DNA of 64,000 nucleotides from Gimesia maris. GTDB taxonomy: Bacteria; Planctomycetota; Planctomycetia; Planctomycetales; Planctomycetaceae. Of this stretch, positions 48,143 to 57,731 are shown piece by piece; position 1 is the first letter of the stretch; each line of letters begins with the position of its first letter. The stretch lies in assembly GCF_008298035.1 (NCBI RefSeq), contig NZ_CP042910.1, positions 1 to 64,000 on the forward strand, in the 5' to 3' direction. The translations under genes and the position numbers were made by a program. Below the pieces are notes generated by a model. It ran no database searches, was not told the DNA's origin, and worked only from the letters and a program-made list of their open reading frames with translations.

Positions 48143-51100
48143 TCACTCATTGAGTTGGATTTCGATCTCACCCAGGTCTTTCTGCTCACCAGGTTGCAGT
48201 ATAAACTCGTGCGTGATTTCAGGATGCCCGTCGACAATCTCCACGTGTCGGTAAGGGGCACCAGGAATCAGCGCAGGAAAAAACAGTTTTCCCTGCGCAT
48301 TGGTGGTGGATGTGGTCGGTGATTGATAATTCAAGCGGTCAATATTAGCGACGAACGCTTCGTCAGCCAGTTTTTCTCCCCGTCGAACCGCCTGCAGATC
48401 ATATTGAGGTTTGCCCGGCGTGACGACCAGTCGCAATCCCCCCAGCATCTCATCAGCAATCGGTTTTCCTTTTTGATCCACGTATCTTGCGGTGGCAGCG
48501 CCACACGGTTTCAGCACAATCCGAGGAGCCAGATTCTTCGTACTGATGAGCGCTGCAGCGCCCAGCCGATGCTCTGGGTCGAGAAAATAGACCGGGTATT
48601 CTTCGCCCTCGCGTAGCCCCTTCAATTCGAATGTCCCGTTCTTCGCTTTGTCCGAATCACCGCGCCACCAGTCGGGCGAAGTGGATGAGACCTTCAGACG
48701 CGAAAGTACCAGCGCATGCGGCACGGGTTTACCGGATGGATCGATCAGTGTACCAGCGACCGTAGCTCCGGGTTGCAAATCAATCTGCAAGGGCTCTAAG
48801 GCTTTTCCCGTCACGGGATGGATCCGCTGAAAGGCGTGTGCATAAATCCGCGCGCCCCCTGGCTTTCTCTCGTGTAATTCTCTCGTCCCCTGTTCCTGCA
48901 GAATATACTTTCGATCAGCAGCATGTACGAGCAGGGTTCCCGGCCCCGGCAAAACGGGAATCTGAAACTTGCCTGCTTTGTCCGTTTTCTGAATGCTTTG
49001 CCAGCCGGCAATGATGTCTTCCCGATCCCGCTTGTTATTGCCGCTCTCCGGGTAGTACTGGACCGCTGCCCCCTCTAACGGCTGGCCGGTCTTTGCATCG
49101 CGGACAAAGCCTTCTGCCAGCACGACCTTGTCGAGTTTAATCTCAATCTTTTTCGAAGTTTCAGGAGTCCAGCGCAGGTCTTTCACTTCCCGTGTAAGAT
49201 AGGGAGTGCCTTGTGGCGGATAGGCGATGATTCCGAACCGGACCCCTGGTCGGGGGTTCAAACGAAAATTTCCCGCAGCGTCGGTCTTGCCTTCAATCGA
49301 AACCATCGACCCATGCTTTTCCTGCTGGCTGGCCCAAATTTTGATTCGCGTGTTAGCTGCCGGCTTCCCTGTATCACCCAGCAGAACACGACCTGAAAAC
49401 CATTGTGCCGGTGCGAGAGGAATCGTCAACGTCTCTCCCGGCTTGATATTTCGGATAATGTCACGATACGTTCCGTCGTGTTTGCTGCGTTCTTCCGGTT
49501 GACCCGAATTGATGATCACCCATTGCGGTGCGAATTGTTCCGAGCCGGTAATTTTCAGGGTGACGCCTCTTCGCAGATCAAACATGTTCAGCAACAGTTT
49601 GCCCTGGTCATCAGTTTTGCAGGGACTGAAGTGCAGCATGGAATCAGGACCCACGTTCATTATTTTCTGAGGGCGTTTGACTGGCTTATCTGCAGTCTGT
49701 AACGGTTGAATGGCGGCGCTGGGAGTCGCCGAGATTTTAAAGTTGAGCAGTTGCGTTTCCAGCGATAAATTTTTCGCAGACCGTCCTTCCGCATCGACGA
49801 ACTGGATGATGCCGTTTAATGGTACTGGAAGTTTCAAATCGACCGTCATGAGATCACCTTGCCATTTTTTGGCCCGCGAGAACAATCCGGAGTGCTCGGT
49901 CCTGACGTGGAGTCTCATCTGACTGTACGATTTCGGCTCATCCATTGTCAGCGTCAGTTCGTAGTGACCTGACTGGTCTGCCACTCCTTCTGCCAGCATT
50001 TTTCGATCGGGTTTTGTCTCATCCACAGGTTTCAACCCGATGACTTCGACGTGTGCCCCTGCCGCCGGTTTGCCTTCGTGGGTGGTGATCGTGCCACGCA
50101 CCGTAATGCCTTTCTCTACAGGTTCGGCCTTTTTAGAATCCTCGGTTTGTGCAACTGCCGACGTGAAGGTTCCCGCCGCGATACCGACAGTCATACAGAA
50201 TGAGAGCGCGAGCAGACACAGCAGCTTCTTTCTCGTGAGCCTGGTTAAACGACTTCGCTTCCGGTCCAGCAGACCCGCGATTCGATGTTCAAGCTTCCAG
50301 CGCGAGGTAAACAGACCAATCGCACCTGGTAACAGCCGTTCGTTCTGAATCAGGCTGGCAAATGTCAACAAGTTCTGACTGTACGATTTTGCGTCCGTTT
50401 CCTCCAGCACGTAATTATCGCAGACTTCTTCCCGTGCCTGTGCCAGTTGTCGGTTCAAGATTTTTACAAGCGGATGCAACCAGAACAGTGCTGACACCAG
50501 GTTTTGAATCAGCAGAATCACCTGATCGCGGCGGACACTGTGCGCGATTTCGTGAATGAAAATATCCCGCAATGCCTCGGGAGCAATCTGGCTCGCAAGC
50601 TGTTCCGGGAAAATGACGCGCGGCCTGAACAGACCGGCGGAAACAGGCCCTGAGACATGCACTGATAAAACCAGTTCCGGCAGTCTTTTTTGTGGAAACA
50701 GTCGCCCCGCTTCTGCAAAGGACTCTGCCAGAGAAGAATGACGGTTGGCTTTCGCAGTACGTAAAATGATGGTGAGTTGGTACCAGCCCGTGAGCTGTCT
50801 GATCAGCGCGATCACAGTACCCGCAATCCAGACAAACAGAAAGATTTGCAATGTAAGGCGGAATGTCTGAACCGCCCCTGTTTCTGTTGTGGGAACCTCA
50901 CTCGCGACGAGTGTATATTGTTTCGGTCCCCTTGATAATTCCAGCACCGAGCCGGAATGCAGTTTCCGTTTGAGCATCCCCGGTTCTGTCGGATCAGGCA
51001 ATGCAGACCGGGCAAAGTGTTGTCGTTCTCGATTCCCGGCGGAGGACATCAAAGGCAGTGCATCGACTTCGACAGGAACATATCTGACTTCGGAGCTCGG

Positions 51101-51358
51101 GCGGCTCGCTGCATCCTCTGTTTCGAGCGAAAAGGTCAACAGGCTGTTTCCGGAAGACTGTATGACCAGTGTGATCACCGGACTCAGCATGATCAGGATG
51201 AGTGCCGTACACAACAGACCGTAGCGAACAGTCGGGTTGCGGCGCAGAAAGGCAGCCAGTACCAGAAACAGGGCCGTCACAAACGTGACCTGCAGCAGTA
51301 CATTCACGCTCCCCAGCAGGAGCAGATCACCGGGTTTCCAGAAATCAAACGCGTTCAT
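48143..51358 (-). CDS. BlaR1-type M56 metallopeptidase sensor with carboxypeptidase-regulatory-like repeats
   Basis: The 1071-residue product starts with M56/BlaR1 topology: hydrophobic segments at about 13-38, 46-66, 168-187, then the zinc motif HEIAH at residues 269-273, and a later segment near 385-405. Outside follows not the usual penicillin-binding domain but a long series of carboxypeptidase-regulatory-like (CarboxypepD_reg/SpaA-type) repeats. Examples are KGITVRGTITTHEGKPAAGA, VLLGDTGKPAANTRIKI and GTLIDPSGKPVPHALVL. On sensing a signal, M56 proteins cleave the BlaI-type repressor. It lies 5 bases downstream of BlaI. The ligand is probably not a beta-lactam, because the sensor domain differs. 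Confidence 0.9.
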   Translation of the reverse strand: MNAFDFWKPGDLLLLGSVNVLLQVTFVTALFLVLAAFLRRNPTVRYGLLCTALILIMLSPVITLVIQSSGNSLLTFSLETEDAASRPSSEVRYVPVEVDALPLMSSAGNRERQHFARSALPDPTEPGMLKRKLHSGSVLELSRGPKQYTLVASEVPTTETGAVQTFRLTLQIFLFVWIAGTVIALIRQLTGWYQLTIILRTAKANRHSSLAESFAEAGRLFPQKRLPELVLSVHVSGPVSAGLFRPRVIFPEQLASQIAPEALRDIFIHEIAHSVRRDQVILLIQNLVSALFWLHPLVKILNRQLAQAREEVCDNYVLEETDAKSYSQNLLTFASLIQNERLLPGAIGLFTSRWKLEHRIAGLLDRKRSRLTRLTRKKLLCLLALSFCMTVGIAAGTFTSAVAQTEDSKKAEPVEKGITVRGTITTHEGKPAAGAHVEVIGLKPVDETKPDRKMLAEGVADQSGHYELTLTMDEPKSYSQMRLHVRTEHSGLFSRAKKWQGDLMTVDLKLPVPLNGIIQFVDAEGRSAKNLSLETQLLNFKISATPSAAIQPLQTADKPVKRPQKIMNVGPDSMLHFSPCKTDDQGKLLLNMFDLRRGVTLKITGSEQFAPQWVIINSGQPEERSKHDGTYRDIIRNIKPGETLTIPLAPAQWFSGRVLLGDTGKPAANTRIKIWASQQEKHGSMVSIEGKTDAAGNFRLNPRPGVRFGIIAYPPQGTPYLTREVKDLRWTPETSKKIEIKLDKVVLAEGFVRDAKTGQPLEGAAVQYYPESGNNKRDREDIIAGWQSIQKTDKAGKFQIPVLPGPGTLLVHAADRKYILQEQGTRELHERKPGGARIYAHAFQRIHPVTGKALEPLQIDLQPGATVAGTLIDPSGKPVPHALVLSRLKVSSTSPDWWRGDSDKAKNGTFELKGLREGEEYPVYFLDPEHRLGAAALISTKNLAPRIVLKPCGAATARYVDQKGKPIADEMLGGLRLVVTPGKPQYDLQAVRRGEKLADEAFVANIDRLNYQSPTTSTTNAQGKLFFPALIPGAPYRHVEIVDGHPEITHEFILQPGEQKDLGEIEIQLNE

Positions 51359-51363
51359 CGAGC

Positions 51364-51774
51364 TTACCTCTGTCGTTTGGGTTTTTGCTTTGGCTCTGTT
51401 TCCGCAGCTTCAATCATCGCACGGATGCGTTCGGCTTCGTCGGCAGACAGGCCCCGGTATTCCAATAGCGCGGTCACCATTTCTTCGGGAGAACCGGCAA
51501 ACAGACGATCCACCATCTGAGAAACTTTGGCGCCCAGCGAGAGCGTACGGGGGCGATTCGCTGAATAGACGAACGTCCGACCCTGTTCGCGGTGTTTAAG
51601 CCAGCCCTTTTCCTCCAACCGCACGAGCATTGTCTGCACCGTGTTGCGGGCCAGGGGACGATGGGTCGACAATGCTTCCCGCACTTCGCTCACCGTCACT
51701 TCTTCGCGTTGCCACACGATTTCCATCATCTCGCGCTGAATTTCCGTCAGCGGCGTGGTATCTGCTTTCGCCAT
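51364..51774 (-). CDS. BlaI/MecI family repressor
   Basis: This is a winged-helix repressor of 136 residues with the family pattern. It has ITEIQREMMEIVWQREEVTV-type sequence at the start (LTEIQREMMEIVW), NTVQTMLVRLEEKGWLKH and a C-terminal dimer region with DRLFAGSPEEMVTALLEY. The start is ATG at 51774, with AGGAG upstream. Two dyads typical of BlaI operators lie in its promoter. It is the first gene of the two-gene operon with BlaR1. Confidence 0.93.
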   Translation of the reverse strand: MAKADTTPLTEIQREMMEIVWQREEVTVSEVREALSTHRPLARNTVQTMLVRLEEKGWLKHREQGRTFVYSANRPRTLSLGAKVSQMVDRLFAGSPEEMVTALLEYRGLSADEAERIRAMIEAAETEPKQKPKRQR

Positions 51775-51797
51775 GTCAAACTCCTGTCTGCGTTGTG

Positions 51798-51844
51798 CCT
51801 ACGTTATGTAGGTAATTAATACCTACGCATTGTAGGTATGTCAA
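51798..51844 (-). promoter_or_regulatory. BlaI promoter with two operator dyads
   Basis: On the minus strand, TTGACA (complement of 51839-51844) and TATTAA (complement of 51816-51821) have a 17-base spacer. Dyad one is ATACCTAC (51819-51826) and GTAGGTAT (51832-51839), 8-base perfect arms around 5 bases, lying in the spacer. Dyad two is CCTAC (51798-51802) and GTAGG (51808-51812) downstream. Both fit the TACA/TGTA-like inverted sites of BlaI repressors, so autoregulation is very likely. Confidence 0.85.
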
Positions 51845-51859
51845 CAGGGATTTTTCAAA

Positions 51860-52645
51860 TCAGCAAATCTCTTCGAACGCAGGCACGGAAGCGGGCAGCT
51901 CACTCGTATCGTGATAGCCGCAGTATGCGAAAGCATCGCCGTGCGCGTCGATGCACGTTTTGAGCCGCGCCAGTGATGTGAGTCGTTCTGCATTATCGGT
52001 CGCGCGAAACGCAGCCAGCTCGCCAATCGGATGCCGCGGGTCAGTCAGTTCTCCCCGCAGATAATAGGCGTCCCCCACATGCAGGAACCAGTCCCCCTCC
52101 GTCTCTACCGCCACGCCGCAGTGGCCGCCGGTATGACCGAACAGGGGAATCAGCCGCACATCGATGTTCACGGCAGTATCGACGCAGCGGGACGGCATTC
52201 CGAACCAGTCGGCGTCGTTGATGTCGTAAGTCACCCATTGCGGGCGATGCGAAAACTGCGCGCTGCGATAGCGGGGATCGTCGGTTTCCAGCTGCAGTTT
52301 CTCTTCTGCAGACAGATGCACGCGCGCGTCCGGAAAATCAGCGAGACCTCCCACATGATCGGGATCGCCGTGCGTGAGAATGATGTCGGTCACATCCGCG
52401 GCGGTATAACCCAGCTCCTGAATCTGTGCGAGCGCGGTTACCGATTCAATAAACTGAAAGCCGGCGGCCTGCATCGCTTCTGTACCGACCCGCTCTTCCG
52501 GCGACGCGATATCCTGCATGCCGATCCCCGTGTCAACCAGCATCAGCCCGGCTTCGCTGCGTATGATCAGACAGTGACAGCAGGCCGGCGGAAACGGAGG
52601 TGCGTGTAACCAGCCAAAATTCGCATGCAGCAGTTCGGTTTTCAT
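51860..52645 (-). CDS. Metallo-beta-lactamase fold hydrolase
   Basis: The 261-residue product has an MBL fold. The metal motif is HGDPDH near residues 92-97 (from the ATG at 52645), with an Asp where the canonical HxHxDH has its second His. Later metal-ligand candidates are HTGGHCG and the Asp in HVGDAYY. This variant occurs in MBL families that use a differing metal site. It could be a lactonase-like or other hydrolase; the substrate is unknown. The start is the ATG at 52645; the preceding codon (GTG at 52648) could also start. It overlaps the methylase stop by one base (TGATG), so they are translationally coupled. Confidence 0.82.
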   Translation of the reverse strand: MKTELLHANFGWLHAPPFPPACCHCLIIRSEAGLMLVDTGIGMQDIASPEERVGTEAMQAAGFQFIESVTALAQIQELGYTAADVTDIILTHGDPDHVGGLADFPDARVHLSAEEKLQLETDDPRYRSAQFSHRPQWVTYDINDADWFGMPSRCVDTAVNIDVRLIPLFGHTGGHCGVAVETEGDWFLHVGDAYYLRGELTDPRHPIGELAAFRATDNAERLTSLARLKTCIDAHGDAFAYCGYHDTSELPASVPAFEEIC

Positions 52646-54324
52646 CACGCTGACTCTCCACTCTTTTTGATGCAGTACCCGCCAGACTCGATCTCTTCAA
52701 TGCCCAGAAAATTCAAATAACGGGCTTCGTCAAACTCATCATACCGTTCAAAATACCGCGTGTGAATCGGTAACGCACCCAGATCGGCGCGAAGAACTTT
52801 ATGCGTCTCGAAGATGGATTGAAACAGCCAGTTCATCACGCGGCTGTTCAAGATCTGGCATAGTTGCTGGCCGGTGATCGGAAATTCCGGTTCCGTTACC
52901 AGCATATTCACACTGTTCAGAAAATAAGACTGCGCTGTGTCATAATGAAAAACCAGACGCGACGAGATAAAGCGATAGATCAGTTTTTCCGGTGCCTGAT
53001 ACAGTTCCCGGGGCGCCACCTGATGATAGAGTGAGAAGTCCGCAGGAAGATACGTGGAGGGTTCCCGCAGAGACCCCGGCTGCAGATCGGCGCCTTTATA
53101 CACGGGCAGATAACCGGCTTGAGGTGACGCGACACAGTACTTTTTATTATTCCCGGTGACGATTCCCAGTCCAAACCGCGCGTGATTAGACAGTTTCAGA
53201 TGATCCAGTGCATACAGATGCGCGATCGTCGCTGCTTCTTCCGGTGCACAGGAGAAATTCAGAATCGATTTCGGATTCTGTTGAAACGAACTCGGCGTAC
53301 GGACTGTGGTTTCCGTCAAACCTTCGCAGCAGATCGGTTCATTCCGGTTCGCCTGGTTCTGCAGGACAATCCCTTTCGCCTTGGTCACCAGACCGGGAAA
53401 CGGTTTGCCAAAATCCATCAGCGCTTTGATATCCAGCGCCAATGCCCGATCACGCACATCGGTAAACGCAGCGACATTAAAGAACGCATCGGGCAGCAGG
53501 AAACCCAGATAACCTGTCGGCTGTAACCGCGACAGCGCCGCATGAAAAAACAGCGAACAGGTATCGCGACTGTTTCCCGCAGCGAATGGAACGGCATACG
53601 ACTGCTTCTGCGCTTTATTCAGCTTCTTGCCCCAGGGAGGATTCGTGAAAATGACATCAAACGGAGGTTGTCCGGCCTGCAGACTGGTTTCCAGAAAATC
53701 AGCACACTGAATATTTGGTGAATCAAAGCCGGTCCGTTCAAACAGACGACGCCTGGTGATCGCAACCGCCACCGGATCGATGTCAAAACCAAAAATATTT
53801 TCCGCTGTAAAACCCTGTTCGAGCGCTGCGAGAATAAAGTTGCCGGAACCGCAACAGGGATCACAAAACGTCAACCCCTCCCGGTCTTCAGGCAGATGCG
53901 CGAAGAAACGTTCGATAATCCAGTCCTGTGTATAATAAATGCCTTCCTGATTGCGATACGTGTTCGACAGGGATGCCTGATACTGATCGCCGATCTGATC
54001 GCCGTCAAATTCCTTCTCTGACAAAATCTGTCGATACCGGAGGGAAAGCGCACCGTGGTCGTGGCTGTCCTTCTGTGATTTATTGGCACGGGCAACCAGC
54101 TTCTCCTGGCCGGCGACATGTTCAATGAACTCATGGAATGAATCGCGCGTGATACTCCCTCGCTCGGTCGAGACCAGATAACCAGCCTTGATCCAGTTTC
54201 GCACCGATGCTGTCGAAACACCCAGCGAATCCGCGGCGTCTGCAATCGTCAGCGAAAGTACAGCAAGTTCATCCGTAGCCACGTAGTGCCTCATTCTACC
54301 AGAGAGCCTGCCTGGGTCGTTCAC
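52645..54324 (-). CDS. DNA N6-adenine methyltransferase with helix-turn-helix
   Basis: The 559-residue product has an N-terminal excisionase/MerR-like helix-turn-helix (ADAADSLGVSTASVRNWIKA, about 29-48). SAM motif I is FCDPCCGSGNF (about 153-163), and the catalytic motif NPPW sits at 228-231 in DVIFTNPPWGKK. The C-terminal part (about 320-559) resembles the target-recognition domain of TaqI/Eco57I-type enzymes. No restriction endonuclease is fused or adjacent, so it may be an orphan methylase or a remnant of a type II/IIG system. The HTH fused to a methylase is unusual. The start is GTG at 54324; an internal ATG at 54294 is possible. Confidence 0.85.
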   Translation of the reverse strand: MNDPGRLSGRMRHYVATDELAVLSLTIADAADSLGVSTASVRNWIKAGYLVSTERGSITRDSFHEFIEHVAGQEKLVARANKSQKDSHDHGALSLRYRQILSEKEFDGDQIGDQYQASLSNTYRNQEGIYYTQDWIIERFFAHLPEDREGLTFCDPCCGSGNFILAALEQGFTAENIFGFDIDPVAVAITRRRLFERTGFDSPNIQCADFLETSLQAGQPPFDVIFTNPPWGKKLNKAQKQSYAVPFAAGNSRDTCSLFFHAALSRLQPTGYLGFLLPDAFFNVAAFTDVRDRALALDIKALMDFGKPFPGLVTKAKGIVLQNQANRNEPICCEGLTETTVRTPSSFQQNPKSILNFSCAPEEAATIAHLYALDHLKLSNHARFGLGIVTGNNKKYCVASPQAGYLPVYKGADLQPGSLREPSTYLPADFSLYHQVAPRELYQAPEKLIYRFISSRLVFHYDTAQSYFLNSVNMLVTEPEFPITGQQLCQILNSRVMNWLFQSIFETHKVLRADLGALPIHTRYFERYDEFDEARYLNFLGIEEIESGGYCIKKSGESA

Positions 54325-54381
54325 GAAATCAGCATCGATTTTAGTGAACTCAAGTGAATAAGAAAACAGGGTTTGAACGGT

Positions 54382-56613
54382 TTAATAGGAATGAGGATCT
54401 CGCTTCGGTAATTCTTTCCGATATTCATCGCGATACAGGCCAATCTTATCGAAGGGAATCGCTTCAAACGACGCCTTTGCTTTCAGCAGACTTGGGTCCT
54501 GCTGCAATTTCAGCTGTCCACTAATGTCAACAGACATGCCCAGTGGAATGGGTTTGCTTTGAGAACCACTCAAATTGGTGAAACCTTTCAGGTCTTTCGT
54601 CATCGCAATGCCGTTTTTCGCGCCTGTTGTATTCACGGCGAGATTGTGTTCGATTTCGAATTTGTCGAGCAGCTTCTTCACATTGCCATCCATGTGACAG
54701 ACCTCTTTGCTGCAGTCTACAAACACGTTCCGTCGGATCGGGTTATACAAAGGCTCCCGCGGCGAGTCGGCCATGATCTTCGCCAGACGCGGATACTCTG
54801 TGCTCCACGGCGGCTGTTTGTAGTTCATGGCTTCGGCCTTCTCTTCCAGATTCCAGCCTGACGATTTGGGATCATTCCACTGCTTCCAGGTCATGCCCCG
54901 CGAATCGACGTGCAGTCCGATCGGGCAGTCGATCACCAGGTTATTGAGAATCGGGTTATCGCGTCCGCCCCCGATCATGATGGCCCGCCCCGTACGATAG
55001 AAGACGTTCCCTTCGATCGTGTCGCCGCTGTCGCAGTCATCCAGGTAGACGCCCATCGTATTCACATGCTCTGCATCCCCGCCTCCCAGGTTGTGGATGA
55101 GATTGTGACGCAATATGTTTCCCTGGGTCGTCCAGTCACGACCGGTATAGAACGCACCCGAATCGCCGGTCTCCATCACCACGCGGTAGATCTCATTACG
55201 CTCAAACAGATTTTCATTCCCGCCATACAGAATCGCATTATGTGGCGCGTCGTGAATACAGTTGTTCTGCACAATCTGTCCGCAACCCCCCGCGTAGATG
55301 CCCGGAGCATACGTCCGCTGAAACAGACCATAATCGTGAATGTGATTATTAATCGCCCGGTTCCCGGCCCGTTTCAGTTGTTTCCGATCGCCGCCATTCA
55401 GTGTGATGCCCCGCGTTCCCAGGTGATACAGATCACAACTGCGAATCGTATTCTGTGTGCCCGACACCGAGATGCCGCCGCTCGCCAGGTTCGCCACGAC
55501 GCAGCCCGCCAGTTCAACGCCCTCGGCATTTTTCAGCGAGACCCCTTCCGAATGACCATATTCAAAATTCAGATTTTCGAACCGGATGTGTTTTGTGCCC
55601 CGCACCTGCATCAGAGGTTGTGTTAACGTCGCCAGCACAATCTCAGCGTAGTCCAGCTTTCCCTGCGGGTACAGATACAGCTGCTTGTTCACACGATCCA
55701 GATACCATTCCCCCGGCGCGTCGAGTTCTTCCAGCACGTTCAGCGCGAAGAACCGGCGTGCTTTTGCACCCCAGGTGCCCCCCATGATGCCGTAACTGTG
55801 TGGCGCCGCCAGCCTGATGATTTTCTGCTGCGGATCGTAGTCGGCGATGCGAATGACTTCGTCACTCCAGTCGTGCGTCCAGTACCCCAGTAGCCACACA
55901 CCCTCATCCAGCTTCCAGCGGGCAGGGCGCAGATCATCAAACACAAACGCACCGGGATGCGATTTCTGCTTCGCCGGATCTTTCGCTTTGGGGTCGGGCA
56001 GCCCTTTATCGATGACTTTCGTAAACGAAGCCCAGCCCTCATCTGCAGCATCTGCGTTCGGCCAGCGGGCGAGTGTCATCGGTCGATGATTCACATACAG
56101 CCACGGCCCGACAGGCACGCCCCGATAAGAGGCTTTGAACTCGGCAAAAGGTTCCTTGACCACCGTCGACAGATCACAGACCAGGACTTTGTTGCGGACT
56201 TCTTCAGGCAGCCGTTTCAGGATTGCCGTATCCGTGACAGGCTGAAATGCGCCGGCATCCAGAGTTTGACCTCCCTGAATTCGCACGCTCCCCGGTTTCG
56301 TCGCCCGATAAACCACGGGATTCTCTTTCGTGCCGCTATCATTTTTATCAAACATCAGCGACATGCGCAAAGAATACACGCCCGGCTCAATATGCACCGT
56401 CACCTTGTCTTCCGGTTTTAACTTCCCGTTTTGCCGCGCTTTGCGAATCTGATCCCGCGCGTCCAGAATCGACGAAAAGGGTTTCGTTTTGCTTCCATTC
56501 CCATCAGTCGCATTGGCTTTGACATACAGATTCAAATCTGCGTTCACGGAACTTGTAAGACTGACAGCAAGAACACAGGTCAAAACAGCAAGAAAGTATT
56601 TCATAATCGTCAC
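54382..56613 (-). CDS. Secreted right-handed parallel beta-helix protein
   Basis: The 743-residue product has a signal peptide (MKYFLAVLTCVLAVSLTSSV; the start may be the second Met). An N-terminal LYVKANATDGNGSKTKPF segment is typical of secreted beta-helix enzymes. From about 330 to 560 come repeated coil rungs (NTIRSCDLYHLGTRGITLNG, HNAILYGGNENLFERNEIYR, LNNLVIDCPIGLHVDSRG), as in pectin-lyase-like folds. It probably binds or cleaves polysaccharide outside the cell. The catalytic residues were not identified. Confidence 0.85.
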   Translation of the reverse strand: MTIMKYFLAVLTCVLAVSLTSSVNADLNLYVKANATDGNGSKTKPFSSILDARDQIRKARQNGKLKPEDKVTVHIEPGVYSLRMSLMFDKNDSGTKENPVVYRATKPGSVRIQGGQTLDAGAFQPVTDTAILKRLPEEVRNKVLVCDLSTVVKEPFAEFKASYRGVPVGPWLYVNHRPMTLARWPNADAADEGWASFTKVIDKGLPDPKAKDPAKQKSHPGAFVFDDLRPARWKLDEGVWLLGYWTHDWSDEVIRIADYDPQQKIIRLAAPHSYGIMGGTWGAKARRFFALNVLEELDAPGEWYLDRVNKQLYLYPQGKLDYAEIVLATLTQPLMQVRGTKHIRFENLNFEYGHSEGVSLKNAEGVELAGCVVANLASGGISVSGTQNTIRSCDLYHLGTRGITLNGGDRKQLKRAGNRAINNHIHDYGLFQRTYAPGIYAGGCGQIVQNNCIHDAPHNAILYGGNENLFERNEIYRVVMETGDSGAFYTGRDWTTQGNILRHNLIHNLGGGDAEHVNTMGVYLDDCDSGDTIEGNVFYRTGRAIMIGGGRDNPILNNLVIDCPIGLHVDSRGMTWKQWNDPKSSGWNLEEKAEAMNYKQPPWSTEYPRLAKIMADSPREPLYNPIRRNVFVDCSKEVCHMDGNVKKLLDKFEIEHNLAVNTTGAKNGIAMTKDLKGFTNLSGSQSKPIPLGMSVDISGQLKLQQDPSLLKAKASFEAIPFDKIGLYRDEYRKELPKRDPHSY

Positions 56614-56744
56614 TCGGCAGGAAGTAGAATCCAGTAGCAGTGAAACAGTATGCTCACGTTACACCTTCGACTATATGAGGCAAACCGGGAACCGTCAAAC
56701 GACATTACTCAGACCCGCCTCTTGTTCCCGCGTTTCTGACAGCA

Positions 56745-57503
56745 TTATTTCTGCGGTGCATCATAGTTCAGGATATGTGAAATGTGGGTTTTCTCTCCCG
56801 GAGTGATTTTTCTGACATCGTAGTAGATCACACACCGCCCCGATTTTTTGATTTTACCCATGGCCAACTTGGCGACTGATCCCGTAACGCCATCAGCTTC
56901 AGTCAGGTTCCCTTTCCATTGGACGCCGTTCCAGGCGCCGAGTGCGGTGCTTTCCGGCGCATTGATGATCGAGCGTTCTGTCAGGGTACCAAACGGGCTT
57001 TGAACCTGATCCTGTTTCAAGTCAATCACGATACCGGTGAAGTCGGACAGTTCTGTTCCGCCATCCAACTCAAAAACATCTTCCTCTTTCTGCGTGATGA
57101 TCAGGGGTGCTTCCTTCATTTTCCGCATCGTCGTTTTCTGAGAAAGTTTGAGAAATTCTTCGTATTCTTCTTTTGAAATCCCCATCCGCTCATCGTGAGG
57201 CAGTGGTTCGCCGGGTTTTTTGTTTTTACTGTGTTCCAGAAACCAGTCAGGATTTTTGGCGAGTGCCTGTTTGAATTTCCGTCCAATTTCTTCCGCTCTT
57301 TTCGGCACAGCCAACCCCATCACATCAACGGTGAGCGTTCCCGGCACAATTAAATCATGTGGATCAATGACCGCTGGGGAGGACACCGATTCTATTGCGG
57401 AAGCCTCTGGTTTCTCCAGGGAGGGTGCGGGTTCAGCCTGTTCTGCATCGCTACAGCTACAACAGAAAATAACACTGCATGTTAATATCGTAAATCGGTT
57501 CAA
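56745..57503 (-). CDS. Lipoprotein-like protein of unknown function
   Basis: The 252-residue product (TTG start at 57503, with AGGAGA about 8 bases upstream; an upstream in-frame extension lacks a ribosome site) has a hydrophobic start followed by cysteines (SVIFCCSCSDAEQ), a weak lipoprotein pattern. The mature part includes a charged helical stretch with EEIGRKFKQALAKNPDWF and KEEYEEFLKLSQKTTMRKM and a strand-rich C-terminal half. No domain is recognised. It is convergent neither with its left nor right neighbour in an obvious operon. Confidence 0.65.
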   Translation of the reverse strand: MNRFTILTCSVIFCCSCSDAEQAEPAPSLEKPEASAIESVSSPAVIDPHDLIVPGTLTVDVMGLAVPKRAEEIGRKFKQALAKNPDWFLEHSKNKKPGEPLPHDERMGISKEEYEEFLKLSQKTTMRKMKEAPLIITQKEEDVFELDGGTELSDFTGIVIDLKQDQVQSPFGTLTERSIINAPESTALGAWNGVQWKGNLTEADGVTGSVAKLAMGKIKKSGRCVIYYDVRKITPGEKTHISHILNYDAPQK

Positions 57504-57731
57504 AACACATTCTCCTGGGTGAGTTGTTAAAATTCGAAAGGCTTTCGCTTCAATAAACCCAGACATTTCAACTCGCCTGTTGACACGCTGTTTCCGTCTG
57601 GTACGATTTTCTTAACTTCCTTTAATTGTGGATTCAGGAATGCCTCTGTCTTCGAGCGTGAACTGCTTCAGAGATGACTCCTGCCTGAGACGTCCTGCCA
57701 GCAAAAGATACTTTAACAAGGAACCCACCCG

